Assembly (NCBI RefSeq): GCF_900141935.1
Contig: NZ_FQYX01000001.1
Span: 239,550 to 303,549, forward strand
DNA: 64,000 bases
Direction of reading: 5' to 3'
Origin: Arenibacter nanhaiticus
GTDB taxonomy: Bacteria > Bacteroidota > Bacteroidia > Flavobacteriales > Flavobacteriaceae
The notes below the pieces were generated by a model that was not told the origin of the DNA, ran no database searches, and was given only the letters and a program-made list of their open reading frames with translations. A program made the translations under genes and the position numbers. Of this stretch, positions 35,600 through 44,299 are shown piece by piece; within the stretch, counting starts at the first letter, position 1; each line of letters opens with the position of its first letter.

Positions 35600-36752
35600 C
35601 GCTCAAATAGAAATACAACTTATAGCGTGTATCGTTGCCATAGCCTGTGCTATTCCCGGGACCTTTTTGGTACTCCGTAAAATGGCCATGATCAGTGATG
35701 CCATTAGTCATTCTATCCTTCCCGGAATCGTGATCGGTTTTTTTCTGACCGAGGATTTAAACTCTCCTTGGTTGATATTATTGGCAGCGCTGAGCGGAAT
35801 TATCACCGTTGTGATGGTAGAATACATTCAGAAAACGGGATTGGTGAAGGAAGATACCGCCATTGGGCTGGTTTTTCCGGCCCTCTTTAGTATCGGGGTC
35901 ATCCTGATCGCTAAAAATGCCGGGGATGTACATTTAGATGTCGATGCCGTTTTGTTGGGGGAGTTGGCCTTTGCTCCTTTTGATCGGTTGTTGATTGGCG
36001 GAACGGATGTAGGTCCTAAATCGCTTTGGGTAATCGGGACCATTTTGCTCCTTACCCTAGGCCTATTGATTGCTTTTTTCAAGGAGCTTAAGATCAGTAC
36101 TTTTGACAAGCAATTGGCAGCGACTCTGGGGTTTTCGCCGGTTTTAATGCATTATGGCCTTATGAGCATCGCTTCCGTGACCACGGTCGGGGCCTTTGAT
36201 GCCGTAGGGGCCATATTGGTGGTGGCCTTAATGATTGCACCCCCTGCCATGGCGTATTTGTTGATAAAGGACCTTAAAAAAATGCTCGTTTTGGCTTGCA
36301 TTTTTGGCGTCATTGCGGCCCTTGCAGGCTATTGGATGGCACATTGGTTGGACGCCTCTATAGCAGGCTCCATAACCACGGTATTGGGAATGTTGTTTTT
36401 GGCAGTCTACCTATTCGCACCGAATAGTGGGCTGATCTCTGTCTTACATCGTCAAAAACGTCAAAAAATAGAAGTGCATTTACTGACGTTTTTGCTTCAC
36501 TTGCAAAATCATCGGGAAAAATCGGAACGACATATCAATCACCTAAACGAGCATATCAATTGGCATAAGGTTAGGGCCACCTCCGTAGTAAACCTGGCTT
36601 TAAAGAATAATATGATTACCATTGACGACCATATTATTTCCCTGACCGAGAAGGGAAAAATATTTACTACCGAGGCTATTAATTATATTATTACCAATAA
36701 AAGTGCTGCCATTGAAGATATGAAAGAGCGATTCTTTTTGTTTAGGGGATAA
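35592..36752 (+). CDS. Metal ABC transporter permease 2 with C-terminal winged-helix-like extension
   Basis: 386 residues. It is a paralogous ABC-3 permease (MISDAISHSILPGI near the N-terminus) followed from about residue 290 by a soluble tail containing HKVRATSVVNLALKNNMIT and ISLTEKGK, again a winged-helix-like pattern. With permease 1 it would form a heterodimeric channel that carries two cytoplasmic tails. It is the last gene of the mntR-ABC operon. No hairpin terminator was seen behind it. Confidence 0.9.
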   Translation: MTSAQIEIQLIACIVAIACAIPGTFLVLRKMAMISDAISHSILPGIVIGFFLTEDLNSPWLILLAALSGIITVVMVEYIQKTGLVKEDTAIGLVFPALFSIGVILIAKNAGDVHLDVDAVLLGELAFAPFDRLLIGGTDVGPKSLWVIGTILLLTLGLLIAFFKELKISTFDKQLAATLGFSPVLMHYGLMSIASVTTVGAFDAVGAILVVALMIAPPAMAYLLIKDLKKMLVLACIFGVIAALAGYWMAHWLDASIAGSITTVLGMLFLAVYLFAPNSGLISVLHRQKRQKIEVHLLTFLLHLQNHREKSERHINHLNEHINWHKVRATSVVNLALKNNMITIDDHIISLTEKGKIFTTEAINYIITNKSAAIEDMKERFFLFRG

Positions 36753-36830
36753 TAGTTTTTTTTAAAAGAAATTAGCCATTATTTTTGGGTTGATCTTTTG
36801 TGATCTTTATCACCTTATAAATATATTGGC

Positions 36831-38864
36831 ATGTCATGTAGGTTTTTGTTATTTCTTTTAATTCCCTTGTTAAGCCTTTCCCAGACGCAGGAAAAGGTAT
36901 TTTCTTATTTAGATGTATTTGATCTGGAATACGTATCGGACCCTCAAATATCTCCCCAGGGCGATTGGATCGTATATCGCAGGATGGGATTTGATATTAT
37001 GGAGGATAAGGCCGTGGGCAATTTATGGATGATAAAACCCGACGGCTCCCAACATCAAAAAATTACCGCTCGCGAGGTGAGCGAATCCCAGGCCATTTGG
37101 TCTCCCCAGGGCGATCGGTTGGCGTTTATCAGCGCTACCGGGGAAGGGGCCGAAATATATATCTATTGGGTAGCTTCTGGAAAGCTGGCCAAAATTTCAC
37201 AACTTCCATTTAGTCCGGCTTCCCTAAGATGGTCGCCCCAAGGCACAGCCTTGGCCTTTACCATGAATGTAGAAAAGGAGGCTCCTGTAGCGGCAAAAAT
37301 GCCCAAAAAACCAAAGGGGGCAAAGTGGGCCCCGGCACCAAGAATTACCGATAGAGTCTATCACGAAGGCGATGGACGAGGATATATAAATCCTGGTTTC
37401 GACCATGTTTTTGTGATTCCCGCTGATGGGGGTGCAGTGCGTCAACTTACCAGTGGCGATTATCACCATAGGGGATCCTTGTCTTGGTCCGTAGACGGGC
37501 AGGAGATCTTTTTTACGGCCAATAGACATGAAGACTGGGAGTACGATTTTAGAAATAGCGAACTCTATTCCGTGAATGTAACTTCCCAAGTCATAAAACA
37601 GCTGACCGATAGACCGGGACCTGACAAAAATCCTTCGGCCTCGCCCAACGGAAAGTATATTGCATATTTGGGCTATGAAGATAAGGTACAGGCCTATCAG
37701 CTGACCCGCTTACAGCTGATGGATGTTGATGGAAACAACAAAAGGGTGCTTTCTCAAGAACTAGACAGGGATATCAGCAATATTATTTGGGCCGCCGATA
37801 GCAAAGGGCTCTACTTTTCCTATGACGAATATGGAAACAGTAAAATTGGCTATATTTCCTTGACAGGAAAGGTGCAGAAAGTTTCCGATAATATGGGGGG
37901 GACCACCTTAGGGCGTCCCTATGCCAGCGGCTCTTTTAGCGTGTCCGATAAGGGAAGCATTGCCTTTACCCAAACAACGCCACAATATCCCTCAGAATTG
38001 GCCGTTATAGCTCCAAAGGCCAAACAGCCTTCAAAAATTACAGATCTTAACGGGGCCCTACTAGGATTTAGAACCTTGGGAGAGGTCAAGGAAGTATGGT
38101 ACACCTCCTCGGTAGATCAGCGAAAATTACAAGGTTGGGTAGTGTATCCTCCGAAGTATGACCCTACCAAAAAGTATCCTTTCTTGGTAGAGAACCACGG
38201 GGGGCCTATTTTGAATTATGGAGATCGATTTTCGGCAGAGATGCAGCTTTTCGCCGCCGCTGGATATGTTGTTTTTTATCCTAACCCTAGAGGCAGTACT
38301 AGCTATGGAGAGGAATTTGGGAACCTGTTGTACCACAATTACCCTGGAGAAGATTATAACGATGTCATGGACGGGGTAGACCATTGTATAGCCATGGGGA
38401 TCGCCCAAGAAGACCAATTGTTCGTTACCGGCGGTAGTGCCGGGGGCATTATGTCTACATGGATGATAGGAAAAAATAATAGGTTTAAGGCCGCAGCAGT
38501 GATAAAACCTGTGATCAATTGGATCAGTAAGACCTTGGTAGCCGATAATTATTTTGGGTATGCCCATGCTAGATTACCGGGGCAACCTTGGGAAAACTTT
38601 GAGGAGTACTGGAAATTTTCGCCCCTATCCTTGGTAGGGAATATAGAGACCCCTACCATGGTGATGGTCGGAATGGACGATTTAAGGACGCCTCCTAGTG
38701 AAGCCAAGCAATTGTACCATGCTTTAAAGCTGCGAAAAATAGAAACCATACTGATCGAAATTCCAGAAGCAAGCCACGGGATTGCCAGTAGACCCAGCAA
38801 CCTGATCACCAAAGTGGCGAACATTTTAGCTTGGTTCGAAAAATATAATACGCCCAGGCAATAG
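36831..38864 (+). CDS. Secreted S9-family (prolyl oligopeptidase-type) serine peptidase
   Basis: 677 residues: a short signal peptide (about 1-18), a beta-propeller domain with WD40/TolB-like blades (SPQGDWIVYRR, WSPQGDRLAF, SPNGKYIAYL), then an alpha/beta-hydrolase domain. The nucleophile elbow is GGSAGG with Ser near residue 536; Asp near 616 (GMDDLRTPP) and His near 649 (ASHGIAS) complete the triad. It would cleave peptides after Pro or related residues in the periplasm or outside the cell. It is monocistronic. Confidence 0.92.
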   Translation: MSCRFLLFLLIPLLSLSQTQEKVFSYLDVFDLEYVSDPQISPQGDWIVYRRMGFDIMEDKAVGNLWMIKPDGSQHQKITAREVSESQAIWSPQGDRLAFISATGEGAEIYIYWVASGKLAKISQLPFSPASLRWSPQGTALAFTMNVEKEAPVAAKMPKKPKGAKWAPAPRITDRVYHEGDGRGYINPGFDHVFVIPADGGAVRQLTSGDYHHRGSLSWSVDGQEIFFTANRHEDWEYDFRNSELYSVNVTSQVIKQLTDRPGPDKNPSASPNGKYIAYLGYEDKVQAYQLTRLQLMDVDGNNKRVLSQELDRDISNIIWAADSKGLYFSYDEYGNSKIGYISLTGKVQKVSDNMGGTTLGRPYASGSFSVSDKGSIAFTQTTPQYPSELAVIAPKAKQPSKITDLNGALLGFRTLGEVKEVWYTSSVDQRKLQGWVVYPPKYDPTKKYPFLVENHGGPILNYGDRFSAEMQLFAAAGYVVFYPNPRGSTSYGEEFGNLLYHNYPGEDYNDVMDGVDHCIAMGIAQEDQLFVTGGSAGGIMSTWMIGKNNRFKAAAVIKPVINWISKTLVADNYFGYAHARLPGQPWENFEEYWKFSPLSLVGNIETPTMVMVGMDDLRTPPSEAKQLYHALKLRKIETILIEIPEASHGIASRPSNLITKVANILAWFEKYNTPRQ

Positions 38865-38950
38865 TAGTATTAAATGAGCAATACCGAAAACTGCTCGCAA
38901 AAACGAATTCAGCGATGCGAATTACATAGGGCGGTTAAAAAACAATAAAT
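38865..38950 (+). repeat. Spacer repeat family D, copy 1
   Basis: This spacer is homologous to 62122-62235. Shared blocks in order are TAGTAT, AATGAGCA, CCGAA, CGAATTCAGC, ATGCG, ATTACATA and a GGTTAAAAAACAATAAATA-like end. It begins right after the peptidase stop codon and ends 8 bp before the next start codon. Confidence 0.75.
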
Positions 38951-38958
38951 AGTTCTAA

Positions 38959-39387
38959 ATGAAACCGAATAAAAAAAGACCGTGGTTGCTCAATATCCTT
39001 ATTGTGGTAACCCTATTGGTGGTTGGCTTGGCCTATACGGCACATGTTAAAAACTGGACCAAGATCGAGAAAGATTCTTTTCAGATCTTGTCCGGAATTT
39101 ATTTTTTGAAGATTCCCTTTGCGGAATTGGATAGTATAAGCATGGTTAAAAAGATCCCTTCCATGGAGCGCATCAACGGATTTTCGGTCAAGGAAACAGA
39201 GAAGGGAGTGTTTAAGGACAGTATAGGAGAGAAGAAGGTGTATGTATATGTAGACAAACTTTCCCAGCCTAAAATAAGGGTGGTGTACCAAGATTCTTTA
39301 CAATTGTTCCTCAATTTTTCGGACAGTACGGAAACAAAAGCTACCTATGATTTTTTAGAACAAAAAATTAATCTGGCCAAGGAGTAA
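38959..39387 (+). CDS. Membrane-anchored protein of unknown function, possibly PH-like
   Basis: 142 residues with one N-terminal transmembrane helix (about 9-27) and a mixed alpha/beta domain of about 110 residues that is outside the membrane. The strand pattern followed by a C-terminal helix (TKATYDFLEQKINLAKE) resembles small bacterial PH-like domains, but no signature was recognised, so this is only a suggestion. It is preceded by a family D spacer repeat and followed 41 bp later by the DUF2141 gene, which has its own promoter. Confidence 0.65.
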   Translation: MKPNKKRPWLLNILIVVTLLVVGLAYTAHVKNWTKIEKDSFQILSGIYFLKIPFAELDSISMVKKIPSMERINGFSVKETEKGVFKDSIGEKKVYVYVDKLSQPKIRVVYQDSLQLFLNFSDSTETKATYDFLEQKINLAKE

Positions 39388-39395
39388 ATCGGTTT

Positions 39396-39403
39396 TATAT
39401 TTG
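39396..39403 (+). promoter_or_regulatory. -7 promoter box of the DUF2141 gene
   Basis: TATATTTG matches TAnnTTTG exactly, 25 bp before the ATG. Confidence 0.5.
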
Positions 39404-39428
39404 CAAATCAAATAGTTATTATAAAGCC

Positions 39429-39839
39429 ATGAAACAATTATTGCTACTTTTTCTATTCTTGCCAATGGTCGGGATGTCTCAATACAAGCTCTCCGTAGAA
39501 GTGCAGGGGGTGCCTTCGGACAAAGGCAAGGTCAGTGTTGCCGTATATAATGAGGCGAACGGATTTTTAAAATTCGACAAGGTTTTTAAGACAGACAGTA
39601 CGCTTGCCAAAGAGAATATGACCAAGGTGGTTATAGACGATTTGCCAGACGGGGAATATGCCATAGCGGTTTTCCACGACGAAAATGGCAATGATACCCT
39701 GGACACCAATTGGTTGGGCATTCCCAAGGAAGCTGTAGGTTTTTCGAAGGCTAAAATGAAAACCTTTGGTCCCCCCGGCTTTAAAGATTGTGCCTTTGAG
39801 GTGCACGGAGACATGAATATAAAAGTTTGGTTTAATTAG
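39429..39839 (+). CDS. DUF2141 domain secreted protein
   Basis: 136 residues with a signal peptide (about 1-18, ending GMSQ). The mature part has the DUF2141 pattern: VEVQGVPSDKGKVSVAVYN early, then DGEYAIAVFHDENGNDTLDTN and FGPPGFKDCAFEV. It is predicted to be a beta-sandwich exported protein of unknown function, common in Bacteroidota and Proteobacteria. It is followed 39 bp later by a DUF423 membrane protein. Confidence 0.88.
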   Translation: MKQLLLLFLFLPMVGMSQYKLSVEVQGVPSDKGKVSVAVYNEANGFLKFDKVFKTDSTLAKENMTKVVIDDLPDGEYAIAVFHDENGNDTLDTNWLGIPKEAVGFSKAKMKTFGPPGFKDCAFEVHGDMNIKVWFN

Positions 39840-39878
39840 CCTGCTTCCTTTCCTTATATTTATCCCTAAAAAATATAT

Positions 39879-40265
39879 ATGGTTCTTTTGGCACAGTTTA
39901 TCGGCGCACTTTATGGTTTATTGGCAGTAATTTTTGGTGCCTTTGGCGCCCATGCGTTAAAAAAGATCATGAGCGAAGAGCAGTTAAAAAGTTTCGAAAC
40001 CGGCGTAAAATATCAAATGTACCACGCTGTAGTGTTGTTGGTTTTAGGGTTTAATTTTAACTTGGAAACCTCTTTGGAACGCAGTATGGTTTATTGTTTT
40101 ATCATAGGGGTGTTCTTGTTTTCCTTTAGTATTTACGGACTTTGTTTAAGTGCTGCCAAAGGAAAAAAGTTACGGTTTTTAGGCCCTATTACGCCATTGG
40201 GCGGACTCTTATTAGTGATCGGATGGGGGCTGTTGCTATATTCCTTTATCCAAAATATAGTCTAA
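39879..40265 (+). CDS. DUF423 (YgdD-like) membrane protein
   Basis: 128 residues with four hydrophobic helices. The N-terminal GALYGLLAVIFGAFGAHALK and the following SFETGVKYQMYHAV are hallmark sequences of DUF423. It is an inner-membrane protein of unknown function. It is short, well conserved in length, and probably co-transcribed or closely spaced with the DUF2141 gene. A family A repeat begins 75 bp after its stop. Confidence 0.9.
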   Translation: MVLLAQFIGALYGLLAVIFGAFGAHALKKIMSEEQLKSFETGVKYQMYHAVVLLVLGFNFNLETSLERSMVYCFIIGVFLFSFSIYGLCLSAAKGKKLRFLGPITPLGGLLLVIGWGLLLYSFIQNIV

Positions 40266-40340
40266 GAAGTCGTACTTCCCTGAGGAAGATTGGCTGTTTT
40301 TAGACATTGTTAATTCGTTAGTGTTTACTGTAAAAGTTTT

Positions 40341-40417
40341 GGGCGTTTCCCTAACGGGTCGGGCTCTTCGCTATATCCCTTGCTCCGCTGCGGGGATGCC
40401 GCTGCGATCCCTAACGC
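40341..40417 (-). repeat. Dispersed structured repeat family A, copy 2 (short-hairpin type)
   Basis: 77 nt. In element orientation (minus) it begins GCGTTAGGGATCGCAGCGG and ends GTTAGGGAAACGCCC. The central hairpin is ATCCC...GGGAT. Confidence 0.85.
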
Positions 40418-40493
40418 ACGAAATGACTCAATCTGCCAAGAAAGAGATAAGGTAGGATGTGTAAAGACTAAAGTGTAGCTGTTACTTATATTT

Positions 40494-40850
40494 TTAATAC
40501 TCTTGAACTAAAACTTCAGTCGGAATATGTAGGGTTGTGTTCAGTTTTCTAATGATATCCAAAGTCAGTTTGCGTTTTTTACTTAGAATTTCACTGACTC
40601 TACTTTTATATCCTACAACGGCTACCAGATCTTTTTGTTTCATGCCTAATTGTTCCATTCGGAATTTAATGGCCTCAATAGGGTCAGGCATGGCCATGGG
40701 AAACTGTTCGTTTTCGTAGCGGTCAATCAGAATGGAAAGAATTTCTAATTCATCGCCATGTTCAGATCCTTTTTAAGCATCAAAAATTATCTCAAGGCGG
40801 TCCAGAGCGTTTTGATAGTCTTCTTCGTTTCTAATGGGTTTTATGTTTAT
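40494..40850 (-). pseudogene. higA: HigA-type antitoxin, disrupted (in-frame stop, lost start)
   Basis: The frame from 40850 down to 40494 encodes a full-length HigA-like protein of about 117 residues plus stop: PIRNEEDYQNALDRLE, then DELEILSILIDRYE, then an XRE helix-turn-helix (KDLVAVVGYKSRVSEILS). Codon 26 (40773-40775) is TAA, and where ATG would be expected the codon is ATA (40848-40850). Neighbouring residues align with the family without any frameshift. Only a 67-residue product from the ATG at 40697, keeping the helix-turn-helix but lacking the N-terminal part, could be made. That remnant may still bind the operator; toxin neutralisation is doubtful. Confidence 0.75.
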
Positions 40851-40852
40851 GA

Positions 40853-41146
40853 TTAGATGTTGTTTGAATCTATTTTATCGTATTCGGCATGAGTACCAAT
40901 AAAACGTATCCAACATATTTGGTATTCAAAGTTGAATGTTACAATCAAATGATAATTATTGCCTTTTATGTTATAAACTATTCGATTGTCTTTTAGAATA
41001 CTTGCGCTTGGATACTCACTTTTTAATTCATTGATGTTATTCCAATTAGATTTTTCGGTTTCTCTGAACCATGATTTTAGTTGCTGTTCGCAATCAGCAT
41101 GTTTTACCCAAAAATCTCGTAAAATTCGTCTAGCGATTACTCTCAC
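40853..41146 (-). CDS. higB: HigB-family mRNA interferase toxin
   Basis: 97 residues, the usual length of HigB-2/HigB type toxins. The family pattern is complete: MRVIARRILRDFW at the start, YPSASILKDNRIVYNIKGN in the middle and CWIRFIGTHAEYDKI near the C-terminus. These RelE-fold enzymes cleave mRNA on the ribosome. The start is GTG (41144-41146); no ATG is in frame nearby. The higA frame follows after 2 nt. If translated, the toxin appears intact although its partner is broken, unless expression or activity has also been lost. Confidence 0.8.
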   Translation of the reverse strand: MRVIARRILRDFWVKHADCEQQLKSWFRETEKSNWNNINELKSEYPSASILKDNRIVYNIKGNNYHLIVTFNFEYQICWIRFIGTHAEYDKIDSNNI

Positions 41147-41547
41147 ATCACAATTCTTTCACTCAAAGACACCAAATAGTTACCAATATGGTAACAAACA
41201 TTCTTTAACACTGTCGTTAGAGTAAGATATAGTATTAAAAAATCGGTTGTAGTCAAGGCCAACGCACGAGCTGGCCACCCACGGCAAATGCAATTCGTTG
41301 TATTTGAGGAGTGATCCTCTTTTTTCTTTTCTCTCTTCTCTTTTTTCTATTTTCACAGAATCCCGCGTTAGGGATTGCAGCGGCATCCTTTTTTGGAGGG
41401 CCAGGGGCCTTTAAAAAAGATATAGCGGAAAGCGCGACCCGTTAGGGGAACGCCCAACATAAACAAAGGGGCATCGTTCACCACGATGGGGAGAACGGTC
41501 TATGGGCCAAGAAAATGGGCAAGGTTGTGGTTGTTCCTAATAGTAAA
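41147..41547. other. Spacer between higB and the feo operon
   Basis: 401 bp, with repeat family A copy 3 on the right. The left 200 bp hold no credible gene. A minus-strand open stretch covering 41180-41386 has no usable start or recognisable domain and looks like decayed or non-coding sequence. Confidence 0.5.
41365..41455 (+). repeat. Dispersed structured repeat family A, copy 3 (long-hairpin type)
   Basis: 91 nt beginning GCGTTAGGGATTGCAGCGG and ending GTTAGGGGAACGCCC. The central hairpin has TTTTTT paired with AAAAAA instead of CCC/GGG. Confidence 0.85.
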
Positions 41548-41559
41548 CTAGGAACAACC
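41529..41559 (-). terminator. Stem-loop at the end of the feo operon
   Basis: An 11-bp perfect stem (arms 41529-41539 and 41549-41559) with a 9-nt loop overlaps the stop codon of the Cys-rich peptide gene. No T-run follows, so it may act as an mRNA 3'-end stabiliser rather than a classical intrinsic terminator. Confidence 0.45.
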
Positions 41560-41703
41560 GCAATTGCCGTCGCCACAATTCTTGTTATTATTCTTTTTCT
41601 TACCAGCAAAGAGGGATTTGGGCAAGAAGAATTTCTTGGTGATGTATCCTACAGCCAGGGCCAAGGTAATATAGACTAGAATATGTTGAATAATGTTCAT
41701 CAT
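41548..41703 (-). CDS. FeoB-associated Cys-rich membrane peptide
   Basis: 51 residues from the ATG that overlaps the feoB stop (TAATG); a second ATG follows directly. One transmembrane helix (about 5-25) is followed by a Lys/Asn-rich stretch and the C-terminal motif NCGDGNCGCS with three cysteines. This matches the FeoB_associated family (PF12669) found behind feoB. It is probably an accessory of the ferrous-iron transporter. A much longer frame upstream inside feoB was rejected. Confidence 0.85.
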   Translation of the reverse strand: MMNIIQHILVYITLALAVGYITKKFFLPKSLFAGKKKNNNKNCGDGNCGCS

Positions 41704-43940
41704 TACTTTAATAGTTGATACGCTATTAATGCTACAATATACGCAAATAGACTCATAAATACTAGTTGGGCGGCTGGCCATTTCCATGTGCCCGTCTCGC
41801 GTTTTACAATGGCTAAAGTACTCATGCACTGCATTGCAAAGGCATAGAACAGCAATAGGGAAATACCGGAAGCCAAGTTAAATAATGGCCTTTTGGTGAC
41901 CGAATCTATTTCGGCGCCCATTCTGTTTTTAATGGTTTCTTCCTCGTCGCTACCCACACTGTAAATGGTCGCTAAGGTACCTACAAACACCTCTCTAGCA
42001 GCAAAGGAGGTTAGCACGGCAATACCAATTTTCCAATCGTATCCCAAGGGGCGTACAATAGGTTCTATGGCCTTGCCCATATATCCCATATAGGAGTTCT
42101 CTAATTTATGGCCCGCTATTTCCTGATTTTTGGCCTTTTCGAACAAAACTTCCTTCTTTAAGGAAAGGGAATCTTGAAGGGCCTGGGGAGTAATAGCATA
42201 GGTGTTTTGTTGTATGCTGTCTTGTAGGGCTGCTTTATAGGCCGTAAGGTTTTTGGCTATATTGTTATTGTTATAGTCGGTAAAACCTTCTGTTTTAATC
42301 CTGTTCTCTACAATGGTCTCGGCATTTTCAAAGTCGTCTGCATAGCCGTTAGAGCCCATGAACCATAGGATAATAGAAAAAGCCAAAATTATTTTACCAG
42401 CACCCAGTACAAAACTTTTAGTCTTTTCCCAAACGGTATAGACCACATTCTTTAGTAGGGGAAGTTTGTAATTGGGCATTTCCATCACAAAAAAGGACTT
42501 CCCTTTAATTTTCATGATTTTATTGAGGATCATTGCCGAAACAATCGCTGCCCCAAAGCCAATAAGGTACAGGAACATAAGGGTCAGTGCCTGATAGCTG
42601 AGTCCCAAGAACCGGCCTTCGGGAATGACCAGGGCAATAATAATCAGGTACACCGGCAAACGGGCAGAACAGGTGGTAAAGGGAGTGACCAATATGGTAA
42701 TAAGGCGTTCCTTCCAGTTTTCAATGGTCCTGGTAGCCATAATGGCCGGAATAGCACAGGCGGTACCAGAGATCAAAGGCACCACACTCTTACCGCTCAA
42801 TCCAAATGGGCGCATTAAACGGTCCATTAAGAATACCACTCTACTCATATAGCCCGACTCTTCCAAGAGGGCAATAAAGAGGAATAAAAAGGCAATTTGA
42901 GGGATAAAAATTATGACTCCCCCAATACCGGCGAGGATTCCCTCGGCGATTAGATCCGTGAAGACTCCAGGGGGCAGTGTATCTTTTACCCATTCACTGG
43001 CAGCGGCAAAAGACTCGTCTATGAAATCCATTGGGTAGCTGCTCCAATCGTAGATGGCTTGGAAAATAGTGAGCAAAATCACAAAAAAGATCAGGTACCC
43101 AAATACCTTATGGGTCAAAATCTTATCCAAACTGGCCCTTAGGCCTTTGGCAGCATTGATATCGACCTTATAGGCCTGTTTTAAGATGCCGTTTATAAAC
43201 TGATATCGCAGGATGGTTTCCTTTTGCTGTAAGCGCTTTAATTCTGGTTTGGACTTGGTGGCAAAATCGGACGGAATCTTGATAGGGGTCTTCTCTATGG
43301 GCATAAAGTTGACGTCCTGGGTAATGACCAGCCACAACTTGTATAAATCTTCTTTAGGAAAAGTGTCCCTTAGTTTGTTAAAATAGGCCGGAGCAATCAC
43401 GGTGGTATCGATTACCGGCCCTACAGAAAGGTTTTTATAATCGGCAATAAGCTCTTTTATACGCTCTATACCCGTGCCTTTTCTGGTACTCACCAAGGCT
43501 ATTTTGGTATCTAGTTTTTCTTCTAGGAGGTCTATGTCCAGGGAAATTCCGGTTCTGCTCATCCTATCGGCCATATTGATGACCAGGATGGTAGGGATTT
43601 TAAGGTCCTTTATTTGTGTAAACAGTAAAAGGTTACGCTTTAGGTTCTCTACATCGCTAATGACTACGGCAACATCCGGATAGTCCTTGTCGTTCTTGTT
43701 CAGCAATAATTCTACCGCCACACTTTCGTCCAAGGAGGTAGTGTTAAGGCTATACGTCCCCGGCAAATCCAGGATATGGGCCTTTACGCCCCTTGGTAGT
43801 TTGCAAACGCCTTCTTTTTTCTCTACGGTGATCCCAGGGTAGTTGCCCACCTTTTGTTTTAAGCCAGTAAGTTGATTAAAAACGGAGGTTTTACCAGTGT
43901 TGGGGTTGCCTATTAATGCAACCTTGATCTGTTTACTCAT
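41703..43940 (-). CDS. feoB: Ferrous iron transporter FeoB
   Basis: 745 residues: an N-terminal GTPase domain with G1 GNPNTGKTS (11-19), DLPGTYSL (G3) and later NMAD (G4), followed by a GDI-like region and a polytopic membrane domain with two Gate repeats. It is the main Fe(II) importer of the inner membrane. The start overlaps the feoA stop by 4 nt. The order feoA-feoB-Cys-rich peptide forms one operon. Confidence 0.97.
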   Translation of the reverse strand: MSKQIKVALIGNPNTGKTSVFNQLTGLKQKVGNYPGITVEKKEGVCKLPRGVKAHILDLPGTYSLNTTSLDESVAVELLLNKNDKDYPDVAVVISDVENLKRNLLLFTQIKDLKIPTILVINMADRMSRTGISLDIDLLEEKLDTKIALVSTRKGTGIERIKELIADYKNLSVGPVIDTTVIAPAYFNKLRDTFPKEDLYKLWLVITQDVNFMPIEKTPIKIPSDFATKSKPELKRLQQKETILRYQFINGILKQAYKVDINAAKGLRASLDKILTHKVFGYLIFFVILLTIFQAIYDWSSYPMDFIDESFAAASEWVKDTLPPGVFTDLIAEGILAGIGGVIIFIPQIAFLFLFIALLEESGYMSRVVFLMDRLMRPFGLSGKSVVPLISGTACAIPAIMATRTIENWKERLITILVTPFTTCSARLPVYLIIIALVIPEGRFLGLSYQALTLMFLYLIGFGAAIVSAMILNKIMKIKGKSFFVMEMPNYKLPLLKNVVYTVWEKTKSFVLGAGKIILAFSIILWFMGSNGYADDFENAETIVENRIKTEGFTDYNNNNIAKNLTAYKAALQDSIQQNTYAITPQALQDSLSLKKEVLFEKAKNQEIAGHKLENSYMGYMGKAIEPIVRPLGYDWKIGIAVLTSFAAREVFVGTLATIYSVGSDEEETIKNRMGAEIDSVTKRPLFNLASGISLLLFYAFAMQCMSTLAIVKRETGTWKWPAAQLVFMSLFAYIVALIAYQLLK

Positions 43941-44182
43941 AGTAAGGGAGAATCTTCAATGATTTCTAACTCTATTAATTCTGCCATGGCACGCCTAATG
44001 GCGATGTGCGATCCATTGACATTAATATAAATGGGGTCCTTTAAGGGGGCTACCTGAACCAATTCTATTTCATTGCCAGGCAAACATCCCATTTCCATTA
44101 GTTTTATGGGAAGTATTCCTTCGGCAAATTCTTTGATGATTCCCCTTTGCCCTCGTTTTAAATGTGCTACGGTTGTAATCAA
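43937..44182 (-). CDS. feoA: FeoA family protein
   Basis: 81 residues, a small SH3-like protein (MITTVAHLKRGQRGIIKEF, MEMGCLPGNEIELVQ, ISHIAIRR-type end). It assists FeoB. The start is TTG at 44180-44182: an in-frame TAA lies two codons upstream and the next ATG would remove a third of the domain, so the unusual start codon is forced. It leads the feoA-feoB-Cys-rich operon. Confidence 0.9.
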   Translation of the reverse strand: MITTVAHLKRGQRGIIKEFAEGILPIKLMEMGCLPGNEIELVQVAPLKDPIYINVNGSHIAIRRAMAELIELEIIEDSPLL

Positions 44183-44211
44183 TTTTTATTTAGATTGATT
44201 TTAATTAAGCA

Positions 44212-44219
44212 CAAAAATA
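44212..44219 (-). promoter_or_regulatory. -7 promoter box of the feo operon
   Basis: TATTTTTG on the minus strand matches TAnnTTTG, 29 bp before the feoA start. Confidence 0.5.
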
Positions 44220-44299
44220 AGTAAAAAGCGGCAGTAAAGGGGGAAAATAAATTAAAGAATTCTTAAAATTTATCCATTTATGTGGAATTTATTGGGGTT

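Noticed and set aside
41180..41386. Minus-strand open frame in the higB-feo spacer
   Set aside because: No usable start, no recognised domain, and it overlaps a family A repeat.
41704..41829. Long upstream extension of the FeoB-associated peptide
   Set aside because: The extension runs inside feoB in another frame; the ATG overlapping the feoB stop gives the family's normal length.
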